From NCBI GenBank assembly GCA_004352715.1, contig SCFE01000006.1:1-53821 (forward strand): DNA of 53,821 nt, written 5' to 3'. The first letter of the stretch is position 1. The number at the start of each line of letters is the position of its first letter. The notes beneath the pieces were generated by a model that was not told where the DNA came from, searched no databases, and worked only from the letters and a program-made list of their open reading frames with translations. Below, piece by piece: positions 1 to 11,100 of the stretch. A program made the translations under genes and the position numbers. This stretch comes from Hofstenia miamia (Eukaryota; Xenacoelomorpha; Acoela).

Positions 1-1077
1 ATATAGAGGAGTGTCTACTCCGGTTGTGATTCCATTGAGACAAAACGTAAATAGGTTTTGTAGATTTATTTACACTTAAAGAAATAGCTAAATTTCATTG
101 TTAATCTGTTAGTTAACCTTAATAAGAACATGCAGAGATATATTTCGACTTACAAAGTCATCGTCTGTTTTACAAATTATTCCCTCTAAATTTACTAGAT
201 TTTACAATAATAATTATAATTTTTTAAATTTTAAAAAGCCATGGGAAATCCGTTAAGTTCTACTCTTGCAAATATATATTTAACTACAATTGAAAACAAA
301 TTTACAACATCAGACATCCACTTCATTTATTATCAACGCTATATGGATGATATATTTGCATTAGTAAAGGATGAAGAAGCATAAAAAAACATACTTACAA
401 AATTGAATTTAATTGACAAGAGTATTCAATTTACAAGAGATTGAAAGTAAGAACAACTTTCATTTTTTGAATATACAAATAATTAGAAAAGATAGCAAAT
501 TTGAAACTGGAATCTATTATAAACCAACAGACACAGGATTGTTATTGAACTACAACTCTTTACGCCTTTAAATTACAAAATATCATTAATTAAAGGTTAT
601 ATTAATCGAATATTTGATAATTGCAGCACATATAGAACAATTAACCAAAAAATAGGAAAACTTAAGATCGAATTAAAGAAGAATGAATATCCAAATAATT
701 TCATAGATCGACATATTAAGAAAGACATTTTAATTAAAAACAAAAGATCAAATACAATCAAACTAATTATGAACATTGTTTTAAGATCGAATATAGAGGA
801 CTTTACACTGAAAACATGATCAAAGAACTCAAAAAAATATCAATAATTAAAGAAAATGTTAGATTTATATATAGCAATCATAAGCTAAGAACAAAATTTC
901 AATTAAAATCTACAACTAAAGAAACCAATAAGTCAAATATAATTTATCAAATCAAATGCACCTGCGGTGAAGATTATATTGGTTTTTCTAGCAGGCAACT
1001 ATCAAGAAGAATTAAAGAACATGAGACCAGTTCTAATATATTTAATCATTTAAAAAAATGCGCACTAAACTTTGAAA
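1..1077 (+). mobile_element. Penelope-like retroelement, copy 1 (broken, cut by gap)
   Basis: From about 241 the plus strand reads an RT palm segment (GNPLSSTLANIYL, then YMDDIFALV with the catalytic DD), interrupted by stops and frameshifts. From 816 an open frame reads the GIY-YIG endonuclease (CTCGEDYIGFSSRQLSRRIKEH) until the N gap at 1078. RT followed by a C-terminal GIY-YIG nuclease is diagnostic of Penelope-like elements. Bases about 112-235 are a reverse-complemented copy of the element's own 3' end, seen intact in the copy at 35399-35523; inverted terminal copies are known for this class. The two copies differ at only a few bases over about 1 kb. The RT is inactivated by stops just after YMDDIF. 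The window may begin at or inside the element's 5' end. Confidence 0.88.
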
Positions 1078-2077
1078 NNNNNNNNNNNNNNNNNNNNNNN
1101 NNNNNNNNNNNNNNNNNNNNNNNNNNNNNNNNNNNNNNNNNNNNNNNNNNNNNNNNNNNNNNNNNNNNNNNNNNNNNNNNNNNNNNNNNNNNNNNNNNNN
1201 NNNNNNNNNNNNNNNNNNNNNNNNNNNNNNNNNNNNNNNNNNNNNNNNNNNNNNNNNNNNNNNNNNNNNNNNNNNNNNNNNNNNNNNNNNNNNNNNNNNN
1301 NNNNNNNNNNNNNNNNNNNNNNNNNNNNNNNNNNNNNNNNNNNNNNNNNNNNNNNNNNNNNNNNNNNNNNNNNNNNNNNNNNNNNNNNNNNNNNNNNNNN
1401 NNNNNNNNNNNNNNNNNNNNNNNNNNNNNNNNNNNNNNNNNNNNNNNNNNNNNNNNNNNNNNNNNNNNNNNNNNNNNNNNNNNNNNNNNNNNNNNNNNNN
1501 NNNNNNNNNNNNNNNNNNNNNNNNNNNNNNNNNNNNNNNNNNNNNNNNNNNNNNNNNNNNNNNNNNNNNNNNNNNNNNNNNNNNNNNNNNNNNNNNNNNN
1601 NNNNNNNNNNNNNNNNNNNNNNNNNNNNNNNNNNNNNNNNNNNNNNNNNNNNNNNNNNNNNNNNNNNNNNNNNNNNNNNNNNNNNNNNNNNNNNNNNNNN
1701 NNNNNNNNNNNNNNNNNNNNNNNNNNNNNNNNNNNNNNNNNNNNNNNNNNNNNNNNNNNNNNNNNNNNNNNNNNNNNNNNNNNNNNNNNNNNNNNNNNNN
1801 NNNNNNNNNNNNNNNNNNNNNNNNNNNNNNNNNNNNNNNNNNNNNNNNNNNNNNNNNNNNNNNNNNNNNNNNNNNNNNNNNNNNNNNNNNNNNNNNNNNN
1901 NNNNNNNNNNNNNNNNNNNNNNNNNNNNNNNNNNNNNNNNNNNNNNNNNNNNNNNNNNNNNNNNNNNNNNNNNNNNNNNNNNNNNNNNNNNNNNNNNNNN
2001 NNNNNNNNNNNNNNNNNNNNNNNNNNNNNNNNNNNNNNNNNNNNNNNNNNNNNNNNNNNNNNNNNNNNNNNNNNNNN
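1078..2077. other. Assembly gap, 1000 N
   Basis: A run of exactly 1000 N, a conventional unknown-size gap. It interrupts the PLE endonuclease frame. No gene should be called through it. Confidence 0.99.
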
Positions 2078-2252
2078 ACAATTACCTTCAGAGCATGTGC
2101 TGGAGCATAAGTGTACTATGCTAAAGAGCACTTAACAGTTTATTTTCTCCGGGAGAAAGCCTATCATGTAATCTGCTTTAAGAAAATAAAATATAAGAGA
2201 AAGGCAAAACACATAATTGTGTTAATCATTTGAAATTGTAATATGAAAAACG

Positions 2253-2258
2253 TTTATT
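2253..2258 (-). terminator. Poly(A) signal AATAAA
   Basis: The plus strand reads TTTATT, so the minus strand carries AATAAA about 25 bases downstream of the stop codon of the 2282-2547 exon. Confidence 0.5.
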
Positions 2259-2281
2259 GCAAATGCAATGAATAAATTTCT

Positions 2282-2687
2282 TCAGAACTTCACCTTCTGT
2301 AAAGTTTTAGTTGTTATTTCTGTTCCACAATCTCTCATAACTTCATGTAATTCATGATACAACTGTAGTTCGATAATTTCAACGTTTTGAGGCATTAGAA
2401 ATTCATTGATCCAGGTTATAAATGATGTTAAAAAATCCTCTTGTTGATTGTGTATAAGCAGCCCAATCTGATCTCCATATTGTGGAAGCTGTTCCCAAAG
2501 TTGGCACTGTTCTATCAACATTTCGATTAAGATCATGCATACCTAAATATTTTTCAAAATAAAATCGTTCTTTAAACTACAGGTTTTTTGTAAGTAATGC
2601 ATAGAAAGACATTAACCTTGTAAAGTGGCCTTGTTGAATTGCAAGCATGTAAAATATGACTGTTTTCTTCAACATAGTGATTTGATG
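2282..2687 (-). CDS. 3' terminal exons of an unidentified gene
   Basis: The last exon appears to run from about 2547 (after the acceptor AG of ...aaatatttag) to a stop at 2282-2284. It reads a hydrophilic, probably helical stretch that includes LIEMLIEQCQLWEQLPQYGD, INEFLMPQNVEIIELQLYHE and LHEVMRDCG. On the minus strand an AATAAA lies at 2253-2258, about 25 bases after the stop, which supports a true 3' end. A probable upstream exon is 2617-2687, with an acceptor ttctttag and a GT donor. It joins in phase if read as SNHYVEENSHILHACNSTRP; its alternative frame (MLKKTVIFYMLAIQQGHFT) looks more protein-like but runs into a stop. I do not recognise the product. It lies downstream of EXOC4 on the same strand and could be its divergent 3' end, but I see no convincing Sec8 C-terminal motif. 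Confidence 0.45.
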
Positions 2688-2699
2688 CTAAAGAAAATG

Positions 2700-4420
2700 G
2701 AAATCCATAAATATATTAAGCTATTGCATTGCATGAAATACATTCCTACGAACAATGAAGGATTTTAATAGTTCTCAATAAATAACAAAATTTCATTGCA
2801 TTATAGCAGGTGCTCACATCCGATTTAATAGCTCTAGAGAGCGACTCCCGGATATCTCTAACCCCGAAAACGATGACATGTACTCGGTATAAAAAAATAG
2901 ATATCGTCCTATTTAAAATTCATATGAAAAACTATATTACACTCTCAATGACGGACAATATCATATGTCTAGAGATATCATACTAATCTAATATTTATTG
3001 AATGAATCATGTTACGTTTAAAAAATGATATAAATTATTGTAAACTTTGTATCTAACGAACACTTTTTATCAAATTGCTTCAAAATTAGTAAGAGCGTAA
3101 AGACTGCATTAGCAAAAGTTGTATTTGCCTGCTGCAAATTGGTTGACGACTTTAGAAATTGAGAATAAAATTGTTTTGTACTCCTAAACCAATCAATATA
3201 TAAATGTCGTTTGATGGATGGGAAACTATATTAATGGACGAGGCTTTAAACTGTTACAGCTCAAACGAATAGGATTTTTTAAACTTCATTGCATTTTTCA
3301 CTGAAGTAGTACGGGTACAACACTGTAGTACAGGATGTAGTGGGCTATTTATCAGAAATTGGGCCAGGACCTTTGTCAAAATGAGTCTACCGAATGCAAA
3401 AACAGCCAGGTAGAACCGGGTTCAGGACAGCTTCACAGTGTGCACTACAAAAGGAGTATTTTTTTAGTCTAGTACTTTCAGCAGCAGTTGATATGTTACT
3501 TGTCATTCTAGCATCATCTGAAAGGGGATATTCGCGTTGTTGTAGATTGCCAACCAATGATCGCGCTCGGTTTACTCCACCTCGTACCGGATAAACCGTC
3601 AGTTTAAGAATAAACTAACATAAATGGCTTAAACTGATGTATACGTTTTTATACATATACATGTAGATATACATTTACAGCAACATCGAACACAGAGATG
3701 CTTATATGGATTTTTGTTACAAAATCGATATAATTTTATGAAAATTGTAAATAAAAATATAATTTTGGTATAATTATCTAGTCACGGTAAATGTTATAAA
3801 CACAGTAGCTTTCGAAAAAAAGTCTAAAATTATGGCTACATGGGCATAAAAATAGTTATAGATATTTAATTGAATATATTATCTAGTCAATTCCGAAAAA
3901 CACGAAAGCCCTTTAGAGGACTCAATATCAACCGCAACTGGTGTTATAACTTAACATAATAAAAAATATATAAATATTTTTACAAATTATTTCCAGTATT
4001 TTTGCTTATATTGTGAATATTGAATTTTCTAGTAAATATATATTTCGCATGCCACCAATCTCCAAACCCTATGGGTAATTATGGAAAACCCCTTATATAC
4101 AGAATGAAGTTTCCAAAATTCTCTTCCTCAAATTAGGATTGCAAAGCTTTTCATGTTTAAAAGGCGTATAAACGTTTTTCTCATTAACCGGTTTCGATTA
4201 ATCGAAATTAATCGATTAATATTAATGAATCATTTTGACATCATTCACTTATAAACATTTGTCTTTCGATATTCCGATAAAACGAAACATATAAGCACAT
4301 TAAGTTACTTTCACGACCACGACGCATAAGAGAAAAGCAAAGTTTAAAGCATTAATCTAAATTTACATGTTGTTTTTGGTAGATGCATAATCAAATAAGA
4401 AATGCTTTGATATTTTCTTC
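2700..4420. other. AT-rich stretch, no gene recognised
   Basis: No ORF with recognisable motifs and no convincing exons. The plus-strand open stretch 3394-3594 has no family features. This is intergenic, or intronic if the 2.3-kb exons belong to EXOC4. Confidence 0.5.
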
Positions 4421-4429
4421 ATTCTGATG

Positions 4430-4830
4430 TTAATAACTACAAGATCAGTTTGCTGGTAACAAGTTGAAAAATCACTTAATACTTCTCTTTGTGACACTCC
4501 AAAATTTATAGAAATAATATATGTGGAAATATCACTCTTTGATTTCGGATAATATTAGCGCATTTGCTAAAATCTTGTTCATGTAATCTAGTAGAAAAAA
4601 TTCCAAATTCATTGTATTAAAATCATTAGTAAGATCAAGTAATGCAACAGAAGTTGTGAAATTATTTTTTAATTTTTCTCAGTGATCAACAAAGTTAGGC
4701 CTGAAATTAAATTAATAATTGAATAAAATATATTTTATATTAACTGAAAAACATATGTATTGGAGTCGGCTAATAGTTTTTCAAAGATTTTTGTAAGCTT
4801 CGATATTGAAACTTGATTAAAGAAGATTAA
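4430..4830 (-). mobile_element. Decayed LINE reverse transcriptase fragment
   Basis: In several frames the minus strand gives an ordered set of degenerate LINE RT blocks: a stretch like ISKLTKIFEKLL (the usual 'RPISLLPxxSKIFEKL' block) near 4770-4810, then VALLDLTNDFNTMN (the motif A region) near 4640, then INFGVSQREVLSDF (the GVPQGSVLGP block) near 4480. The order and spacing fit a non-LTR reverse transcriptase with many indels and stops. It lies downstream of the last secure EXOC4 exon. The clade cannot be assigned. Confidence 0.5.
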
Positions 4831-5103
4831 TGTAATGGATTTTTGGCATTCAATCTAGCTTTCCATGGTGCAAACCCGTACTACTATCCCAATTGATGTA
4901 GAAAAGATACTCAACATAACAGATGATAGAACATTGCCAACTCTAGAGATTTGTATCTGATCAGCAGTAGCCAATGGCGATCAATAATTGTAACATGATG
5001 TAAAAAAGAAAATAAGAAGTTTGCTGTACACAACGTACTTCTATAAGACACTAGTGATATAATTTTTTCAAAATAATACTTGTTGAAAACTAGAAAACCT
5101 TAC

Positions 5104-8100
5104 CAGCAGACTGTAGAAAACTTTCAATCTTGCTTTTCATGGTTTCAATTACAATTTCATCAACGCATTTGTCAAGAAACTTGTGAAGAATACAGGGCTT
5201 TGCCTCAACACAACTTTCTATCACGAGACAAAATTGGTGCAATGGATTGTAGATTACTAAAATATTTTTATTAAGAGTTAAACTTGTAAACCGAAGTTTT
5301 ACAAAATAAGACTAAACAAAAAAATGTCATGACTATTTCCTAAAGAAGTGGGTGATAGTTTATCAATTAAATTCTCTCATAAAAACGATTTCGAATTAGA
5401 TTATTGATTATTATCCATTTCAATTCGTGCGAAGACTATATTATTAATTGTCATGATAAAGCTAAAACCTCAGTCCTGGTTTGGAAAGCACTCCAACACA
5501 TTGAAAACAGTGTTCAAGGGGAGAAGAAAATTATTGGTATAAGTTCCAGGGCAGACTTATACATTACTAATATTCTAAAATACAGATCTTCAATTATTGT
5601 TCCAGTAACTACCAATACCTTATGCATTTGACAAAAGATTGACATAAAACATCATTATATATATTACATATGGGATTGAGCATTTCATGCATAAATTATG
5701 CTAATTAGCTATATATCTATAATAAGCTTACTTGAAATCACACTCGTTCTCCATTTCTTCACAAAACTTCATCAAATTTTCACAAATTGATAAAAAGGCA
5801 TAGAAAAAATTTCTGGGTCACAGAATTCAAATATATGGACTAGAAGAGGAAATTTGGCATTTATTGAAAAATGGGAGAATTATGCATCTAATTCTAGATA
5901 ACTCAACAATTAAAAATCATATCTAAATTTCTTAACCCGGATTTTTATATATAGTCCTGAATAATATGTGGACAAAATTGCATAGCAATCGGACGGAAAT
6001 TGACGAAGCTTTGTATTAAAAAGGTTTTAAAAAAACACAAAAATATTTTACGAGAAATAGCGAAAAGAAGATAAAGCAGATTAAGCACATAACGAACGTC
6101 ACATAATTCAGTCGTTTATAGTAGCTCAAAATCGATCGATTCCGATTTATTTTTTATTGTCGCTTAAGTTTAATGTTGGTCAAGTACAAAACACGAAAAT
6201 TCTACAAGGTTAGAGCCAAAGGGCTAGTTTGAACAAGCCTGAAGACACCAAATATCATCACCATGAAGAGCAAATGGCTTTACAATCGGATTCTACGGGT
6301 CGCAAATAGGCTAAAAAATCCATAAAAAGCGTCCTATATGAACATTAAAATATAAGGAAGCTTAAATCATTCTGCAATGTTCAGCTTTTTAGAAAGTACA
6401 CTGGGAACAGAAAATTATAGCAGGGCTGAAAATCATTGATTGATTCATACAATTGAATAAACTTTAGTGATCTCAGAGTCCAATTGCCAATGGTGACTTA
6501 TTACAAGGACTTTGAAATAGAAAAGAGCATCTGCAATTCAGAATTTCAATGTGGGCACATGATTAGAAAAATGAAAAACTAATCACCTGCTATGTTAGTG
6601 ACATGGGGTTGACATAATAGCTCTATATTAGCATCTGATATATTCTTGCATCTCAAAATTTCTTGGTTGTTGCTGTAAAACGCAGAATCTTCAAAAGCAA
6701 ATAAATCACCAGGATCTTTTTTGTTCTAAACAGAAAGCAAATGTTTAGATAGTAGCTGCATTAATTGATTATTTACAATCGCTTAAGTGAAATAAAATAT
6801 AAATCGTATCTTAAAATTAAAAAATATTTTTTTCAATTGCAATCTAGGATTGAAATCGAAAGAAAATATCTTCAAACTCTTTGGAATTTTTTCGAAACTG
6901 AATACGATATCCATATTTGTAAATTTATATCCTAACTTATTGTCTATTAAATAATTAAATTGCAAAAACGCTACTAATATTTTGCTAAATAGGGTCAAGT
7001 AGGTGATTTTTTCTTCCAACTAGATCACCAGCCAAGTACTGCATAGGCTTTCAGTGTAATAATAGAATAAAATTACTCAATAAATTACCAGTAGTTTCTT
7101 ACGAGCGTCGTTGTAAAACCCATTTATACTCTCGGCTTGACTAAGGCATTGTTCGTAACAATTCGATTTACCCAAAAAAGCTTCTCCCAAATAAGCGGAA
7201 AGAATGGTTTGAAGCTAAATGCAATGAGCAAAGTGGAAAGCTTACATAACAACTGAGATGTAAACACGAGAAAAGGAAATATATATTACCACAGATTGAA
7301 CGTCACTCCAGAAATCATTCATAGTATATGAAGAAAATTCTTCAGAAGAATTCTAAATTGAATCTAGTAAAATTCAGACTAATGACTAAGGTTAGTAAAC
7401 TCATCAAAAGAGGATGGGCTTTAACTGAGTTAATACCTTCACACAAATTCAAACTTTTAGACCTTTTTTGACCAATCATATTCAATATTAAGAATTGTGT
7501 GATTGTACCATTGAATATCTGAAGCAATTTATGCCCCGAACAGGGTTGATGACAAACATACACCCTTTTGACCAAAAGTTGTTATTTTTAGGCGACTCTA
7601 TTTTCACTATATTTTTTTTACAAATATGTAATGCGATACAGAGTTTAAGTAGAAAATATTAAACAACTTATGTACTTTAAATATAATACGGATAATTTTT
7701 GAACATTTACATAACCTAAAGTATACTCCAAATAACATTTTCGAACAGATTGGACTCGAACCAATATATTCCCATGGAAAAATGGGAAAAAGGCATTGAA
7801 CACCGGGAGTGCCGGGCGCAGATTTTTAGTCCTCGGCTGCACCGACCACCACAGCTTCAGCACTGGTTCCAAATATTGCTCAAGTTTCTTAAATTTTGTT
7901 ATAGGTTATATGAAGGGTTCATAATATATTTTTCGATATGAAATGGAATTTTAAGTCTATATTCTGATGTATGCTTAAACATAGAATATCCATGCACCCC
8001 CAAATGAATATTTCATTTGACTCCACCCGCTTTCCACTATGATGATATCACATTACGTAAAAAAAATTGTAAAAACAGTAAATTTGCAACTTACTTGAAA

Positions 8101-11100
8101 AGACTGGGAATAGAGTGATATGACGAATGAATGTAAAACTGCTACTTTGTTAAGAGCATTAAACAGTCGATCAAAATATCTGACTAGAACGGCGTTCTTG
8201 GTCTTCGAATCAGATTTGCTACTAAGAGAAATGATACGTAAAGTAATTAAAATCCATTGAAAAACATACATATTCGCAGCAATTGAACGCGTTAATTCCT
8301 CAACACTTGAATGGATGGAATTTTTCAAATCCTAAATTATATAATTATATAACAGTTTACTAGGAAGTTGTCATTTAGCTAACGGTTTCCCAGTCACTAA
8401 ACATCTGAGTTTTAAAAAAAATGACACAGATTTAAGGAAACGTTCCACTAAATGTAATGTATTCACAAATTTAAAAACAAGCAATACTATTTTATATCCG
8501 AATGAAGATTAATATACCAAATGAAGAACACGAATCCTTGTCAAGTGTTATAACATAGCCAAAGAGTTACATTTTTTCTCCCATTTACCTCTAGGAAATA
8601 TAAAGCTTTTTATTGGCGATATGTTCGTTAGAATATATGGTTCTGAATATCATATCGGTGTTGGCACACGAAACCTCTCACCCATCGAAATGAAGTCGGC
8701 TATTTAGTTTAATAGAAATGTTTTCAAAATAACAAAAAAAATAACATTTAAATTAAAAATTCAGTCTTCAATTAATTGAATATGCGGCGAGGAAAGTAGA
8801 AGACTTCATTTAAGCAATACATTCATATTCATCACCAATGAGAAAATCACAGAATGGTATACTCTGATTATCGCATTACAGGTAACAGTAACTTGATTAT
8901 GTTCCTCTTAGATCAGAAGGGAGAGAATGAAAAATGGATCTTTAGTTTTGTCAACTTGGAATTTCTGGGAAAGCTGAAACTTGTGATATAAGTTACCATT
9001 TTGAAAAAGACTGAATAATAGGTATAAAAATATGATTTCACAATTGACTTTTCTTACATAGTGTTTCCTCAGCGCAAAATAGAATTTTTAGGTGTGATTC
9101 TTGATTGCCTTGATGACAAAGACTTTATCAAGTCACTTTTAATATACACCGGAAAAAAAAATATTACTCGTACATTATTATTTGTATGTTATTGGCATAT
9201 GTCATAAAATTGGTTTACACAACAAACAATAATAAATTCTGGAGATATCTCAAGACTTTCCATCACGTTAATACCACAGATGGTGAAAATAAGTCTCAGA
9301 GATTTTGATTAAGGTGTTTCAGTTTACCCAGTTTTGCCATGCATTTAATCGTTTTGATGAACCTATTTTAAACTGATGGGCAAGTAGGTTCTCTTTTAGC
9401 AATCGTTTGAAAGATTTAATGTTCGGGGCATTTTTAATGTTTTTATCAAGACTGTTCCATAATTTCGTCACAGTTACTGCAAAAGAGGTATTGAATTTTT
9501 TACATTTTATTTTCTCATTATTTATGCAAGTTTTAGATCGTAAATTGTAAGTAATTACTTCACTTAAGAAACTCGTAGATATTGATGGACTATTTATATG
9601 TTTGTAGAGTATTTCCAAGCTAGTTTGCATTATNTGAAGAACTTCGGTAACAAAGAATTCCAATCTTCGAAGATCTCTCTAAAAGCAGTAAATGGATCCC
9701 TGCTTTTACGGTCAGCTCTGTCTTCTGCACTATCAAAACGTAGACACTTCAGCCAAATTTGAAAATGATTGCGACTTATGACAGTCCGGTAAAATGGGGC
9801 TGCTTCTTCTGAGAAAAGATCAGGCAGAAATATCTGAGAATCATGACTCGCCCCTCTATACAACATAAAGCCAATTACTGCTTTCAATGATGAAAGAGTA
9901 AAATGATGAGCCTCAATTCCCAAAGTATCCGCTTTTTCTTTAGAATAGTTCACTATCTTTTGAAGATGCTCATCGGGAAAGAATAGATTCCATATTTCTA
10001 TGAGAGTTTTTGCTCTTCTGGCGGCTGCCGTGGGCCCAGCTTGTTGATGAATGATGTCAGCCTGTCTCCTGCGGCCTTGATTTGGAGGGTCTGTGCTCCA
10101 CACCTGTCCATTCTTATCAACAAATTCGTTTTGGTGTTGACCTACTTCATGCAGACGTCTATCAGAGAAGGCAGCGCCCCGCCCTCTTCCAAAAGAAGTC
10201 TGTGGTTCAGGTGGTGAACTTTCCTGTTCCATTTGGATATCATGAAGCTCCTCAATGTCAGCAACTTCATCTTCTGATTCACTTCCTTCTGAGGCCTCAT
10301 CATTCTCATCTTCGATTTCCAATTGTCTTAGAGCATCAAGCATAGCCGCTCTTCTTGGTCTACTGTCACCTGACGCCATTACACAATTTTCTAAATTTTC
10401 ACTTGATTTTATGATAGCGAAGGAATGTTGATAGAGTCTTCAACCATGCGACGCGAACGAATCACAAACAAGGTGAATAAGCGACTACAGAGAAAGCTTG
10501 ATTGATCGGATAATGTTATATGCAGGCAGAGACAAGCAAAAGAAATGTATTGTTAACGTCATGTCTGCGTCACTACAAAATCAAAGAAGTCAATAGAGAG
10601 TGAACACACACATGTATGACGTGTCAAATGACCCGGTTGACAAAGNGCTCTTGGTGTTCTACACTAATACAGTTTAGGAGTGTACATGCATACATGAATT
10701 GACTGAATACAAAGGAAAATTTTACCCAAAATAATTGGTGAAAAGTGAAATAATGACATTAAACCACATTCATTCAATATTTACATGAATATATTATTAA
10801 TAAGATGTATCTTATGTTCCAGGTTTATGAAAAATGGTTTTAATACCTTGTTAGACTCATAAAGATGACCAGAAATTGCTAATGCTTTAATAAGAATGGT
10901 AACAAAATGTGGAGGGTCATCTCTTGGATCTGTTTTAAGGTCTTCAAATAATTCCCAGTCGTTGTCTAAAATAATGGGGATCATTTCCAATTCAAGCAGC
11001 AATTTGAACAAAGAAAATTAGTCTGATATCAGGATTACCATCGATAAACTTTAATAAATTCTTACCTTTCTCCTCGGAAGAAGCAAATAACTTTGAAACA

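Noticed and set aside
1046-2135. Long open frames across the N gap (both strands)
   Set aside because: Almost entirely unknown bases; only the first part of the plus-strand frame (816-1077) is real PLE coding sequence.
2282-2687. Assignment of the 3' exons to RMC1/Mic1 or to the EXOC4 C-terminus
   Set aside because: Only vague helical similarity in both cases; left unidentified.
4860-4980. Possible EXOC4 exon 16 (minus, ATADQIQISRVGNVLSS)
   Set aside because: Weak ungapped resemblance to the Sec8 'LANADTMKVLGV' region, but no clean splice borders, an equally long plus-strand frame, and a LINE remnant next to it. Not listed as an exon.
7342-7575. 77-codon minus-strand ORF in an EXOC4 intron
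   Set aside because: Runs into the acceptor at 7353-7354; no Sec8 similarity, and the adjacent exon is already explained.
10781-11011. 76-codon minus-strand ORF taken as one exon
   Set aside because: The part above 10965 is intron: an acceptor (cattattttag) at 10966-10967 joins in phase to the preceding exon. Only 10847-10965 is EXOC4 coding.
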